Below are positions 1 to 8,434 of a stretch of 64,000 nucleotides of DNA, one piece after another. The notes beneath the pieces are model-generated. The model was given only the letters and a program-made list of their open reading frames with translations, searched no databases and was not told the origin of the DNA. Numbering within the stretch: the first letter of the stretch is position 1; each line of letters opens with the position of its first letter. The stretch spans positions 1 through 64,000 of the forward strand of contig JAJFGG010000142.1 of the NCBI GenBank assembly GCA_021776235.1, given 5' to 3'. Origin of the DNA: Alphaproteobacteria bacterium (GTDB lineage: Bacteria > Pseudomonadota > Alphaproteobacteria > GCA-2731375). A program made the translations under genes and the position numbers.

Positions 1-70
1 GCGTAAATCCCCGGACCGTCATGTCCTCGATCATACGCTGGCGCAAGGGGCTGATAGTTTTGTCGGTCAT
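1..70 (-). CDS. Tyrosine recombinase/integrase, N-terminal fragment (runs off the window)
   Basis: Only 23 codons lie in the window, read leftwards from an ATG at 70: MTDKTISPLRQRMIEDM and then TVRGFT. This N-terminus resembles the tyrosine-type site-specific integrases that accompany IS91-family transposases, which typically open with a 'SPLRQRMIEDM' helix before the SAM-like N-terminal domain. The catalytic domain lies outside the window, so the assignment rests on a short match. A perfect stem-loop sits just upstream at 79-123. If correct, a mobile element abuts the housekeeping block that starts with radC. Confidence 0.6.
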   Translation of the reverse strand, partial: MTDKTISPLRQRMIEDMTVRGFT

Positions 71-78
71 GGTTCTGC

Positions 79-123
79 TCCTGTGTTGAGTGAGGTTCGG
101 AAACCACAAATCTCAACACAGGA
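79..123. repeat. Perfect 12-bp inverted repeat (stem-loop) upstream of the integrase start
   Basis: TCCTGTGTTGAG at 79-90 is the exact reverse complement of CTCAACACAGGA at 112-123, separated by 21 nt. It lies 9 bp upstream of the integrase ATG and could be a recombinase or regulator binding site, or part of the element end. The symmetry is directly visible; the role is inference. Confidence 0.6.
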
Positions 124-627
124 CAGGCCAACCCGTTATCGAGCAGTCCTCACCACACGCTGACAAAAATTATCGCGGGAGCGATTTAGTTCTTTGGCAC
201 TTTTCGAGCGTAAACGGGCTTCAGGCCAGTTTCCGCTGTGCCCCTGTAAGCCGAAACTGACTGCCGTATTAAGGGTAAAACCTTAACACGCCGCCGCTCG
301 TCGCACCCAAATCTCTATCGGTTAAATACGTGGAGGACATCCAACGGTGAGGACGTGCGCGTGCGTGTATGGGAATTTATTACAGAAACTGAAAACGGGC
401 GACCGGCTATCTCGCTCCGCCACGTGAGCGATCTTAAGCACGAGGTCCGAGCACGCGAGGCGTCACTCGCACGGCGAGATCGTTTGGCGAAAATCATGAT
501 TACAGTGACAGTTTACTTTGTTCCAAATCTCCAGCCGCATAGAATGCGGACAACAAAAGCCGGCGGCGGCAAAAACCAGGCCAAGACGGTGATGCACGAC
601 TGCCAGATTTGGCTCCTATGCCGGTCC
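124..627. other. About 500 nt without a recognisable gene
   Basis: Both strands contain only short reading frames with no family resemblance, including one of about 60 codons on the minus strand at 315-497. The plus-strand frame starting at 355 runs antisense through radC and is a shadow. The stretch probably holds the transition between the integrase-bearing element and the radC operon's 3' end. No clear terminator was seen after radC. Confidence 0.5.
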
Positions 628-1338
628 CTACAACAGGCCCAAGGCGCGAAAAGAGGCTTCTTCGCTGCGAGTCATGATCAGGTGATCGTGCAGCACGATA
701 CCCAGGGGGTCGGCGGCGGCGGCGATCTGTTTCGTCATGGCGATATCGGCCTTGCTGGGCGTGGCATCCCCCGAAGGATGGTTATGCACCAGGATCAGCG
801 CCGTGGCGCCGAGTTCCAGAGCGCGTTTGACCACTTCGCGGGGATAGACCGGGGTGTGATCTATGGTGCCCCGCTGCTGCACCTCGTCCGTGATCAGGCG
901 GTTCTTGCGGTCCAGGAAGATGATGCGGAACGCCTCGGTCTTGTCATGGCCCATGGCGGCCCGGCAATAGTCCAGCAGGGCCTGCCAGGAACTGACGATG
1001 GGCTGTTCCATTATGCGCGCCCGGCTTAACTGCAGGGCAGCGGCCTGGGATGCCTTCAGGGTGGCGATTGTGCTCTCGCCCAGGCCGGCGCCCTGCAGGG
1101 CCTCGATCTCGGCCGACAACACGCCCGGCAGACCGTCGAACTGTTCGATCAGGCGTTTCGCCAGCGGCTTGACGTCGCCCTGCCGAATGGCGCCGAACAG
1201 AATCAGTTCAAGCAATTCATACTCCGGCAGGCTATCGGGGCCGCCTTTCAGAAAGCGTTCCCGCAGACGCTGCCGGTGGCCGTGATAGTGGGGTTTGTTC
1301 GCTTTACCGGCCATGACGGAACCCGCACCCTGCGTCAA
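628..1338 (-). CDS. radC: RadC family JAB/MPN-domain protein
   Basis: The 236-residue product matches the RadC (UPF0758) family in length and order: an N-terminal helix-hairpin-helix part (residues about 20-110, with the motif LPEYELLELILF) and a C-terminal JAB/MPN domain. The JAMM metal site is visible as HNHPSGD at 185-191 followed by S195 and D198. RadC proteins are widespread, and their biochemical role is still unsettled despite the old DNA-repair name. The ATG at 1338 overlaps the map stop codon by 4 nt, so it is the last gene of a sfsA-map-radC operon. A second possible start is the Met at residue 9, just before the conserved region. Confidence 0.93.
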   Translation of the reverse strand: MTQGAGSVMAGKANKPHYHGHRQRLRERFLKGGPDSLPEYELLELILFGAIRQGDVKPLAKRLIEQFDGLPGVLSAEIEALQGAGLGESTIATLKASQAAALQLSRARIMEQPIVSSWQALLDYCRAAMGHDKTEAFRIIFLDRKNRLITDEVQQRGTIDHTPVYPREVVKRALELGATALILVHNHPSGDATPSKADIAMTKQIAAAADPLGIVLHDHLIMTRSEEASFRALGLL

Positions 1339-2165
1339 TCATAGGGCGGTTTGTGCAGACCCTTGGGTGAGGTAGTGAAGATCTGTACCCCATCCGCCGT
1401 GACGCCCAGGGAATGTTCGAACTGGGCCGAGAGGGATTTATCCCGGGTCACCGCCGTCCAGCCATCATCCTTCATCTTCACTTCCCAGCCGCCCAGGTTG
1501 ATCATCGGTTCGATGGTGAAGAACATGCCTTCGCGTAACTCCAGGCCTTTTCCCGCGGCGCCGTAGTGCAGCACGTTGGGCGCGTCATGAAAGACCCGCC
1601 CAAGGCCATGGCCGCAGAAATCCCGCACCACCGAACAACGCTCGCCCTCGGCATAGCTTTGAATGGCGTGGCCGATGTCGCCCAATGTCGCGCCCGGTTT
1701 GACCACCGAGATGCCGCGCATCATGGCCTCGTAGGTGATATCGCACAGGCGCCGGGATTTTAGCTTTGGCTTGCCGGCGAAAAACATGCGCGAACTGTCG
1801 CCGTACCAGCCGTCCAGGGTCACGGTGACGTCAATATTCATGATGTCGCCGTCCTTCAGCACCCGATCCCCCGGGATGCCGTGACAGACCACGTGATTGA
1901 TGGAAATACAAACCGATTTGGGGAAGCCGCGATAGTTCAGGGGCGAGGGGTAGGCGTTGTTGTCGACGATGAAATCGTGGCAGATCCTGTCCAGGGCGTC
2001 GGTCGTCACCCCGGGCTTCACATGCGGGCCAATCATATCCAGGCATTCGGCCGCCAGGCGCCCGGCCCGTGCCATGGCGTCGAAATCCTGCCGTGCATAG
2101 ATCTTGATCAGGCCGGTATTTTCATCCGGCGCCTTTTCGGCGGTGACATAATTCATTCTGCCCAA
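1335..2165 (-). CDS. map: Type I methionine aminopeptidase
   Basis: This cytoplasmic metalloprotease removes the initiator methionine from nascent proteins. The 276-residue sequence has the full pita-bread catalytic set: H95 (CHGIPG), metal ligands D112 (NIDVT), D123 (GDSSRMF), H186 (CGHGLG), E219 (FTIEPM) and E250 (AQFEHS). The length fits a standard proteobacterial MetAP with a short N-terminal extension and no zinc-finger tail. Translation may begin at the first Met or at the Met three codons later (2156). It sits 10 nt downstream of sfsA and overlaps radC by 4 nt. Confidence 0.96.
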   Translation of the reverse strand: MGRMNYVTAEKAPDENTGLIKIYARQDFDAMARAGRLAAECLDMIGPHVKPGVTTDALDRICHDFIVDNNAYPSPLNYRGFPKSVCISINHVVCHGIPGDRVLKDGDIMNIDVTVTLDGWYGDSSRMFFAGKPKLKSRRLCDITYEAMMRGISVVKPGATLGDIGHAIQSYAEGERCSVVRDFCGHGLGRVFHDAPNVLHYGAAGKGLELREGMFFTIEPMINLGGWEVKMKDDGWTAVTRDKSLSAQFEHSLGVTADGVQIFTTSPKGLHKPPYD

Positions 2166-2175
2166 TTCCCCAAAG

Positions 2176-2877
2176 CTATAACTCGAGCGTCAGCGGTCCC
2201 CGCACCTGAATTCCCGTGGTTTCGATGTCGCAATCATAACAGATCGCCTCGACCCCACGCCCCATGGCCCGATGCAGTTCCTTGGCATACGTCGGATCAA
2301 TGTCCCCGGCAATGGCAAAGCGGCCGCAGTCGGTCCTTTGTACCAGATAAAACATTACCGCGCGGTGTCCAGCCGCAACCATATCACTAAGCTCGACCAG
2401 ATGCTTGGCGCCCCGTTTGGTGACCGAATCCGGAAACTCGGCCAGGCCCGGCTGCCGCATCAAATGCACATTCTTGACCTCGACATAGCAATCAGGCCGG
2501 CCAGTCTGGCTTAACAACATATCAATACGTGAGTTCTGGCCGTATTTCACCTCGCGGCGCAAATTCTCATAGCCTTGCAAGGGGGCGATCAGGCCGGCCT
2601 CAATCGCTTCGGCGGCCAGGCCATTGGGGTGGGCGGTATTGATACCCACCAGGGTGCCATCCGCGTGCATCAACTCCCAACTATACTGGAGCTTGCGCTT
2701 GGGATTGCGCGAAGGGGACAGCCAGACTTCGGCGCCGGCCTCCTTCAGGCCCAGCATGGCGCCCGGATTGGCGCAGTGGGCCGTGATTTCCCTGCCATCG
2801 TCCAACTTTATGTCGGCCAGAAAACGCTTATAACGGCGCAGCAGGGTACCGCGTATCAGGGGATCAGGAAATTGCAT
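2176..2877 (-). CDS. sfsA: DNA/RNA nuclease SfsA
   Basis: The 233-residue protein matches SfsA ('sugar fermentation stimulation') throughout: an N-terminal OB-like part with RRYKRFLADI, the CANPGAMLGL signature at about 35-44, and a C-terminal restriction-endonuclease-like core with RIDMLL and YVEVKNVHL, whose D/E-x-K pattern is the presumed nuclease site. Family members have been reported to bind and cut nucleic acid; the early link to maltose metabolism is indirect. It is the first gene of the minus-strand sfsA-map-radC operon and is divergent from the cinA-like gene across a 118-nt gap. Confidence 0.94.
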   Translation of the reverse strand: MQFPDPLIRGTLLRRYKRFLADIKLDDGREITAHCANPGAMLGLKEAGAEVWLSPSRNPKRKLQYSWELMHADGTLVGINTAHPNGLAAEAIEAGLIAPLQGYENLRREVKYGQNSRIDMLLSQTGRPDCYVEVKNVHLMRQPGLAEFPDSVTKRGAKHLVELSDMVAAGHRAVMFYLVQRTDCGRFAIAGDIDPTYAKELHRAMGRGVEAICYDCDIETTGIQVRGPLTLEL

Positions 2878-2957
2878 GGCAGCAAATTAGCGGCGCGCCC
2901 GGCGCGGCGCAATCGCCATTCCATTGCGCTGCCACTATAGTTCCGTTTCAAGGGTGT

Positions 2958-2963
2958 TATAAT
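2958..2963 (+). promoter_or_regulatory. Possible -10 box (TATAAT) upstream of the cinA-like gene
   Basis: A consensus TATAAT lies 32 nt before the ATG at 2996, in the short intergenic region shared with divergent sfsA. No good -35 hexamer is present at the expected spacing, so this is only a candidate sigma-70 site. Confidence 0.3.
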
Positions 2964-2995
2964 TCGATACGTGCACACTGGAAAGCCGATAGCCG

Positions 2996-3760
2996 ATGCC
3001 TGATCAGCCAACGACCGTAACCGCCGCCGTTATCATCATTGGTGATGAAATTCTATCCGGCCGGACCAAGGATCAAAATCTGGGCTTTCTGGCCGAAGCC
3101 TTGAACGAGGTCGGCGTGCAGTTGCGTGAATGCCGTGTGGTCGCGGATGTGGAGACCGAGATCGTGGCCGCGGTGAACGAGCTGCGGCGGCGCTTTGACT
3201 ATGTCTTTACGACGGGCGGTATCGGTCCCACCCACGATGATATCACCGCCGACAGCATCGGCGCGGCGTTTGGCCTGAAAGTGGATTACAACCCGGCGGC
3301 CGTGGCGATACTGGAGGGGCATTACGCCCATACCGGCGCCGAGCTCAATCAGTCCCGGATGCGAATGGCCCGGACCCCGGCCGGCGCGGCGCTGGTGGAA
3401 AACCCTGTCAGCAAGGCGCCTGGCTTCCGGGTCGAGAATGTTTATGTCATGGCGGGCATACCGGCCATATGCCAGGCCATGTTTCATAGCCTGAAGCACG
3501 AGCTGGTCGGTGGCGATCCGGTGCATTCGGTTGCCATCGCGGTACATTTGGCGGAAGGGACCCTGGCCAAAGGATTGGGCGCCCTGCAGGATAAGTATCC
3601 GGACGTCAGCATGGGCTCGTACCCATTCTACCGCGATGGCCGCTTCGGCGCCTCCATCGTGGCCCGCAGTCAGGCACCGGACAGACTGGCCGCCGCCGCG
3701 GATGATATTCGCCGGCTCATGCGCGATCTGGATGGCGAACCCATCGAACAGGACGGCTGA
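2996..3760 (+). CDS. CinA-like molybdopterin-binding (MoCF) domain protein
   Basis: The 254-residue product carries the COG1058 MoaB/MogA-like domain of CinA: AAVIIIGDEILSG near the N-terminus (residues 10-22) and the ligand-binding TTGGIGPTHDDIT at about 73-85. It lacks the C-terminal nicotinamide-nucleotide amidase (PncC) domain of full CinA, like the shorter 'competence/damage-inducible protein A' family common in alphaproteobacteria. Some relatives act as ADP-ribose or NMN pyrophosphatases; the substrate here cannot be read from sequence. It is followed after 56 nt by the metC-like gene, possibly in one transcript. Confidence 0.9.
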   Translation: MPDQPTTVTAAVIIIGDEILSGRTKDQNLGFLAEALNEVGVQLRECRVVADVETEIVAAVNELRRRFDYVFTTGGIGPTHDDITADSIGAAFGLKVDYNPAAVAILEGHYAHTGAELNQSRMRMARTPAGAALVENPVSKAPGFRVENVYVMAGIPAICQAMFHSLKHELVGGDPVHSVAIAVHLAEGTLAKGLGALQDKYPDVSMGSYPFYRDGRFGASIVARSQAPDRLAAAADDIRRLMRDLDGEPIEQDG

Positions 3761-3816
3761 GTAGCCGGTCCGAACAAAAGCCTGCCCTGAAACATCTGTG
3801 ATTGGAAACTTGCGTT

Positions 3817-4965
3817 ATGTCGGCAGAGGATAATTGGTCGCCACGCAGCCAGGCGGCGCGGGCGTTGGGCTGGATTGATCAAAACACCCGCGCGGTGACA
3901 CCGCCTATTCATACGGCCTCGACCTTTCTGCGCGATCCCGATAACCAATACCGCAGCGGCTACAGCTATGCCCGCGACAGCAACCCGACCTACGATCAGG
4001 CCGAAGCCCTGCTGTGTGAATTAGAGGGCGGGGCCGGGGCCATGCTGTTCGCATCTGGTATGGCGGCGGCGGGGGCGGTTTTTCTAAACCTGCGCCCCGG
4101 CGATCATGTTCTGGCGCCGCGGGTGATGTATTGGGGCCTGCGCAGATGGCTCGCGGAATTTGCCGTACCGTGGGGTCTACAGGTCGATTTTATCAATATG
4201 GGCGACCTGACGGCGCTTGCCGCCGCCGTACGGCCAGGACAGACCCGCCTGATCTGGCTGGAAACGCCGGCCAATCCGTTATGGGGGATCTCCGATATCG
4301 CGGCCATCGCCGAACTGGCCCATGGCGCCGGCGCCGTGCTGGCGGTGGACAGCACGGTCGCCACGCCGGTCCTGAGCCAGCCCCTGAAACTGGGCGCCGA
4401 CATCGTGATGCATTCGGCGACCAAGTATCTGAACGGCCATTCGGACATGGTCGGAGGGGCCCTGATCACCGCCCGCAAGGACGAGTACTGGCAGGGCGTG
4501 GCCGGAAATCGCCATGATGGCGGCGCTATTCTGGGCGCCTTCGAGGCCTGGCTGTTGCTGCGCGGCATGCGCACCTTGTATCCAAGGGTCGAGGCGGCCT
4601 GCCGCAATGCCCTTGCCGTGGCAGAGCATTTCCAGGGACATGCCGAGGTGGCGCAGGTTTTGTACCCAGGCTTGCCGGACGCGCCCGATCATGCCCTGGC
4701 GGCGCGGCAGATGCGGGGGGGCTTTGGCGGCATGTTGTCGTTGCGCCTGAAGCGGGGCGAGGGGCAAGCCGTCGCGGTCGCGGCCAAGGTCGAATTATGG
4801 TCCCGTGCGACCTCCCTGGGCGGGGTGGAAAGTCTGATCGAACACCGCGCCAGCGCCGAAGGGCCGGGCACGCCGGTGCCGGCGGATCTGCTTCGCCTCT
4901 CCTGCGGTATCGAAGCGGCGGAAGATTTAATCGCCGATCTGGAAAGCGCGCTACGAAGCGGTTAA
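3817..4965 (+). CDS. metC: Cystathionine beta-lyase-like PLP enzyme (Cys/Met metabolism family)
   Basis: This fold-type I PLP enzyme probably cleaves cystathionine or related C-S substrates. Visible signatures are TPPIHTASTF near the N-terminus, YARDSNPTYDQAEALLCELE, LFASGMAA, the cofactor stretch VDSTVATPVL and the Schiff-base lysine in SATKYLNGHSD. The C-terminus ends with LLRLSCGIEAAEDLIADLE, typical of the family. I chose the ATG at 3817 (MSAEDNW), giving 382 residues; a TTG five codons upstream also opens the frame. Family members (MetC, MetB, MetZ, methionine gamma-lyase) are hard to separate without a tree, so the symbol is tentative. Confidence 0.85.
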   Translation: MSAEDNWSPRSQAARALGWIDQNTRAVTPPIHTASTFLRDPDNQYRSGYSYARDSNPTYDQAEALLCELEGGAGAMLFASGMAAAGAVFLNLRPGDHVLAPRVMYWGLRRWLAEFAVPWGLQVDFINMGDLTALAAAVRPGQTRLIWLETPANPLWGISDIAAIAELAHGAGAVLAVDSTVATPVLSQPLKLGADIVMHSATKYLNGHSDMVGGALITARKDEYWQGVAGNRHDGGAILGAFEAWLLLRGMRTLYPRVEAACRNALAVAEHFQGHAEVAQVLYPGLPDAPDHALAARQMRGGFGGMLSLRLKRGEGQAVAVAAKVELWSRATSLGGVESLIEHRASAEGPGTPVPADLLRLSCGIEAAEDLIADLESALRSG

Positions 4966-5015
4966 GTTGCCATGGCGGGGCGGCTCATCAAATTTGCAAG
5001 GATACGATTAGGACC

Positions 5016-5648
5016 ATGATTGATCTCTATACCTTTGGCACACCCAACGGCCGCAAGGCTTCCATCATGCTGGAAGAGGTCGGCCTGCCCTACAACGTAC
5101 ATACGGTGCATATTGGCAAGGACGAACAGTTCGCGCCGGATTTCCTGAAAATTTCGCCGAACAACAAAATTCCCGCCATCGTCGACAATGATGTGCCGGG
5201 GGCGCCGATCTCGGTCTTCGAGACCGGGGCCATTCTGATCTATTTGGCGGAGAAGACCGCCTCGCCCCTGTTGCCGACCGAGGTCCGGGCCCGTGCCGAT
5301 GTGATGCAGTGGCTGATGTGGCAAATGGGCGGGCAGGGACCGATGTTTGGTCAGGCCAACTGGTTCATTGGCAATCAGCCGGACAACGAGCGGGCGATTG
5401 CACGTTATGTGGACGAGTCCGTCCGCCTGCTTGGCGTGCTGGACCGCAATCTGGCTGGACGGGACTATATGGCCGGCGATTATTCCATTGCCGATATTGC
5501 GACCTATGCCTGGTGCGCCGGGCGCATTCAAGGCTGGATGCCGGAACAACGGCCCGGCCAGTTGGAGGAATTCAGCCATGTTACCCGTTGGCAGACGGCC
5601 TGCGCGGCGCGGCCAGCCGTGGCCAAGGGCATGACCGTGCCATCATGA
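5016..5648 (+). CDS. Glutathione S-transferase, YfcG/Ure2p-like (copy 1)
   Basis: The 210-residue protein has an N-terminal thioredoxin-like GST domain (TFGTPNGRKASIMLEE; KISPNNKIPAIVD; VFETGAILIYLAEKT) and an all-alpha C-terminal domain (YSIADIATYAW). The Thr-Pro-Asn-Gly stretch at the active-site loop is typical of the YfcG/YghU (nu-class) group, whose members act as disulfide-bond oxidoreductases rather than classic conjugating GSTs. The ATG at 5016 was chosen because homology begins there; the open frame extends upstream only as a shadow of metC. The next gene is a paralog starting 26 nt after the stop. Confidence 0.92.
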   Translation: MIDLYTFGTPNGRKASIMLEEVGLPYNVHTVHIGKDEQFAPDFLKISPNNKIPAIVDNDVPGAPISVFETGAILIYLAEKTASPLLPTEVRARADVMQWLMWQMGGQGPMFGQANWFIGNQPDNERAIARYVDESVRLLGVLDRNLAGRDYMAGDYSIADIATYAWCAGRIQGWMPEQRPGQLEEFSHVTRWQTACAARPAVAKGMTVPS

Positions 5649-5673
5649 ACAACCGGACAGGGACAAAGAAGCA

Positions 5674-6291
5674 ATGATCGATCTATACAGTTGGAAGACT
5701 TCGAACGGCAAAAAGGCCTCCATCATGCTGGAGGAATGCGCCCTGGAATATAATATCCATCCGATCAATATCGGTAAGGACGATCAGTTCACGGCGGAAT
5801 ATCTGGCCATCAATCCCAACGGCAAAATACCCGCGATCATCGATCAGGACGGCCCCGGCGGCCAGCCTTATACGGTCTTCGAATCCGGCGCCATTCTGAT
5901 GTACCTGGCGGAGAAGACCGGCAAGTTCATGCCGACGGAGGTGGCGGCGCGCTATGAAGTGATCCAATGGCTGATGTTTCAAATGGGAGGTATCGGCCCG
6001 ATCTTTGGCCAGGTGCATCATTTCAAGCGGGCGGCCAAGGAACAGGTGCCCTATGCCATCAACCGGTATTATACCGAATGCCGCCGTCTCTATGGCGTAC
6101 TGGACAAGCGCTTGACGGGACGTGAATATCTGGCCGGTGATTTATCGATTGCCGATTTCGCGACGCTGCCATGGGTCTTCCGCTTTGACTGGCAGGAAGT
6201 CGATCTGTCCGATTTTCCAAACGTCAAGCGCTGGTACGATAACCTGATGGCCCGGCCGGCCCTGGCGCGCGGCATGGATATACCTGCCTGA
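5674..6291 (+). CDS. Glutathione S-transferase, YfcG/Ure2p-like (copy 2)
   Basis: At 205 residues this is a clear paralog of the preceding GST: the same SNGKKASIMLEE, NPNGKIPAIID, VFESGAILMYLAEKTG and LSIADFATLPW blocks occur in the same order. The active-site loop reads TSNGK in place of TPNGR, so the pair has diverged at the catalytic loop and may differ in substrate. SD-like AAAGAAG precedes the ATG. The two genes are close enough to be co-transcribed, and a large nested hairpin follows the stop. Confidence 0.92.
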   Translation: MIDLYSWKTSNGKKASIMLEECALEYNIHPINIGKDDQFTAEYLAINPNGKIPAIIDQDGPGGQPYTVFESGAILMYLAEKTGKFMPTEVAARYEVIQWLMFQMGGIGPIFGQVHHFKRAAKEQVPYAINRYYTECRRLYGVLDKRLTGREYLAGDLSIADFATLPWVFRFDWQEVDLSDFPNVKRWYDNLMARPALARGMDIPA

Positions 6292-6298
6292 GACTCGT

Positions 6299-6361
6299 TT
6301 GCAGACGCTTCGGTGCCCTGGGGGTCCGGCAAGCCCGGGCCCCAAACGCATTTGTCTGCAA
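6299..6361. other. Nested inverted repeats after the GST pair
   Basis: An outer perfect 8-bp stem (TTGCAGAC at 6299-6306 with GTCTGCAA at 6354-6361) encloses a GC-rich inner stem (GGGGTCCGG at 6321-6329 with CCGGGCCCC at 6335-6343, one G-T wobble). There is no T-tract, so it is not a standard intrinsic terminator. It may stabilise the 3' end of the GST mRNA. Confidence 0.5.
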
Positions 6362-6542
6362 CAGCCGCCGTCAAGAACCGTTGGGGTCTGCGCCTGAAAT
6401 CGACGGCCGGCGGACCCGCATCCAGGAAAATAAAATTTTTGCCATAAATGGCATTTACCATATACTTGCCGTTAACTATTTCGCGTCATGATTTTCCCAG
6501 AGACGAACTCGTGTAAACGATGTCCATCGAACGGAGGAAAAG

Positions 6543-6815
6543 ATGGCAAGGTCATTGAGAGTATATAAGGACGCCTATCTGAAACAGGCCGAGGCAGGGG
6601 AAAGTGTCGCCCAATTGCAGCTGGGTCTTTTATATTCAACCGGGCAAAAAGGCATGCCGTTGGATTATGTAACGGCGCACAAATGGTTGAACCTGGCGGC
6701 GGTACGTGGCAACGATGAAGCCAAGCTTCTGCGCAAGGAACTGGCCGGGGTCATGAGCCGGGAGGAAATTTCCGAGGCCCAACGACAAGCCCGCGAGTGG
6801 GTATCGGCGCATTGA
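6543..6815 (+). CDS. Small Sel1-repeat protein
   Basis: This 90-residue product contains one good Sel1-like repeat (AEAGESVAQLQLGLLYSTG, then DYVTAHKWLNLAAVRGN) flanked by a charged C-terminal helix (SREEISEAQRQAREW). Sel1 repeats are TPR-like helical hairpins that mediate protein contacts. Short versions with the AHKWLNLAA signature are common in alphaproteobacteria, with no defined function. A strong Shine-Dalgarno (GGAGGAAAAG) immediately precedes the ATG. No signal peptide or membrane segment is visible. It appears monocistronic and is closed by the terminator at 6968-7003. Confidence 0.88.
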   Translation: MARSLRVYKDAYLKQAEAGESVAQLQLGLLYSTGQKGMPLDYVTAHKWLNLAAVRGNDEAKLLRKELAGVMSREEISEAQRQAREWVSAH

Positions 6816-6967
6816 CCAGGATACTTAAAAATCGCAACCCGGTCACCACTGGCCGGCAGCAAATTTGGCTCTGCTGCGAGTCATCTGAATTCGTCGGATG
6901 CTGATCAGCCTGACATGATACAGATCATATCACCTCAAAAATTGGTTCTCTGCCAGGCATAAAAAAT

Positions 6968-7003
6968 GCCGGCCCAATAGCGCCGGCGTTTTCCTTTTTA
7001 TTT
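6968..7003. terminator. Intrinsic terminator, probably bidirectional
   Basis: GCCGGC at 6968-6973 pairs with GCCGGC at 6982-6987 around an 8-nt loop, followed by a T-rich tract (GTTTTCCTTTTTATTT). A run of A at 6960-6966 supplies the T-tract for the opposite strand. It sits between the convergent Sel1 gene and the small secreted-protein gene. Confidence 0.75.
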
Positions 7004-7167
7004 CCCAATTAGTTTGGCTCAACCTTTACGGACCATGGCAAGAATTCCGGCATGGCCGCGCCGGCCCAATGGACCATGCCTGCTGTATTTTGGCTTGCGG
7101 TGCCTCGAATTGCGGCGCCCTCGTACCGCAGCGAATTGGCATGATGTCGGCGTCGATCACCAGATCT

Positions 7168-7482
7168 TCAGGTGACCGGACCCATGGCGACCTGCTCAAC
7201 GTTTTCCCAGGCCTGACCGGCGGTGACCATGCAGGTCATGCCGTTCGGGTGGGTCATGATGATGGTCCAGGTGCCATCGGACGAGGTCAGAACCTCCAAT
7301 ACCCGGCCGGATGCGGTAACACCCATGGCGGTGGGGGCTTCCTTGTGGTTCTTGCCCAAATGAGCCAGGAACTTTGCCCTTTCCCCACAAACCGTGCCTG
7401 CCGGCGCCTGTTGTGCCTGAGCAACGGCAGAAAACAGCAATCCAGTGGCCAGGGCGGTGACTGCGATCAGGGGGCGAAACAT
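7168..7482 (-). CDS. Small secreted/periplasmic protein of unknown function
   Basis: The 104-residue protein starts with a typical Sec signal peptide (residues 1-23: Arg, hydrophobic core VTALATGLLFSAV, then AQAQQ as a cleavage region). The mature part has two cysteines (TVCGERAK and GMTCMV) that could form a disulfide, and the pattern RVLEVLTSSDGTWTII resembling a small beta-rich domain. I do not recognise a named family. An SD-like AAGGATAAGGAC precedes the ATG. It is a single gene convergent with the Sel1 gene. Function unknown. Confidence 0.75.
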   Translation of the reverse strand: MFRPLIAVTALATGLLFSAVAQAQQAPAGTVCGERAKFLAHLGKNHKEAPTAMGVTASGRVLEVLTSSDGTWTIIMTHPNGMTCMVTAGQAWENVEQVAMGPVT

Positions 7483-7760
7483 GTCCTTATCCTTTCGGCT
7501 ACGAAGATGAGCTTACGCTTCAGTTAGAAAAATAGGTTAACGCCCTTAATAAAAGATGAATTATGGAAAATAAAAATGATCCGGCCTCTGGCGGAGGATC
7601 GAGAGAAAGTTAATACTTCCTTAGTTTTTCTGTATGATTACTAATTGGTTAACGGTCATTTATGAACGGGGATAGTAAAGCGTGAGTACTTGCCACCCCT
7701 ATCGCCGTCGCCATTGACAGGTATCAGAGCGCTGGTTAGAAGAAGCATCCGCGGCATGCT

Positions 7761-7849
7761 GGAGGGATGGCAGAGCGGTAATGCAACGGATTGCTAATCC
7801 GTCAACGTGTAATAGCGTTGCGGGGGTTCGAGTCCCCCTCCCTCCGCCA
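7761..7849 (+). tRNA. tRNA-Ser (anticodon GCT)
   Basis: A complete tRNA is readable: acceptor stem GGAGGGA (7761-7767) pairs with TCCCTCC (7839-7845), discriminator G and encoded CCA (7847-7849). The anticodon stem ACGGA/TCCGT encloses loop TTGCTAA with anticodon GCT at 7793-7795. There is a long class II variable arm (CAACGTGTAATAGCGTTG) and a T-arm (GGGGGTTCGAGTCCCCC). It decodes AGC/AGU. A T-run follows directly at 7851-7856, a likely terminator. tRNA-Ser genes are frequent integration sites, and a lower-GC block begins downstream. Confidence 0.97.
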
Positions 7850-8434
7850 CTTTTTTAGGTCCATCACATCCCCGACCAAATCGCCCCAATCGGGGGTCGG
7901 TGTCGGCCGGGCTTAGCGGGTGTACCGTTTCTCGGATTTTTGATATCGCGCCGAGCGTCACGGCGACCGGTTGCCTTTGGTCATGAATGCCTTAGATCAC
8001 ATCAAGGCCGGGCCACATCAGTAAATCGGCATATACTGACGTGCCGGCAAAGCCTTATCATGGGGGTGCTATCAGATGGCGTTCCGCGAGGCGCGCTATA
8101 GAGGGTCGAACAATCACAGAACGAACTCGACGACTGTATCTATTACGACAATAATGAAGGCCGCCAATCGGGGCGAATGGCTTCGGCGCGGCGCGCCCTG
8201 AAAAAAACGGTGGATGGCATGGCAATCAAAAAGGAAAAAGCTCCGAGCCGAACAAAACCGCACGGACTCCAACAGAAAATTCGGTAACCGTCGGATCAAG
8301 TTTGAACGACAATGGCCAATTAGGATGCGTATCTTTTGTGCGGCATTGGTCATGACACCTTTTGATAATCTGTCCGTCTATCGCCCAACGGCATCATGCG
8401 CGATTCTTGCGTGCAGTAAGGTCGGTAAGAATAC
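7850..8434. other. Gene-free stretch between tRNA-Ser and the Sia-type module
   Basis: Nearly 600 nt contain no frame with recognisable homology; the longest are about 75-80 codons on either strand and look random. A T-run at 7851-7856 probably ends the tRNA transcript. No copy of the tRNA 3' end (an att repeat) was spotted. The region must hold the promoter of the sensor gene at 8435, but no convincing -35/-10 pair was found. Confidence 0.5.

Noticed and set aside
3760-3817. SAM-type riboswitch before the metC-like gene
   Set aside because: The gap is under 60 nt and shows no SAM-II-like pseudoknot pattern.
7761-8434. Integration site (att duplication) at tRNA-Ser
   Set aside because: No second copy of the tRNA 3' end was noticed in the window, and no integrase gene lies next to the module.
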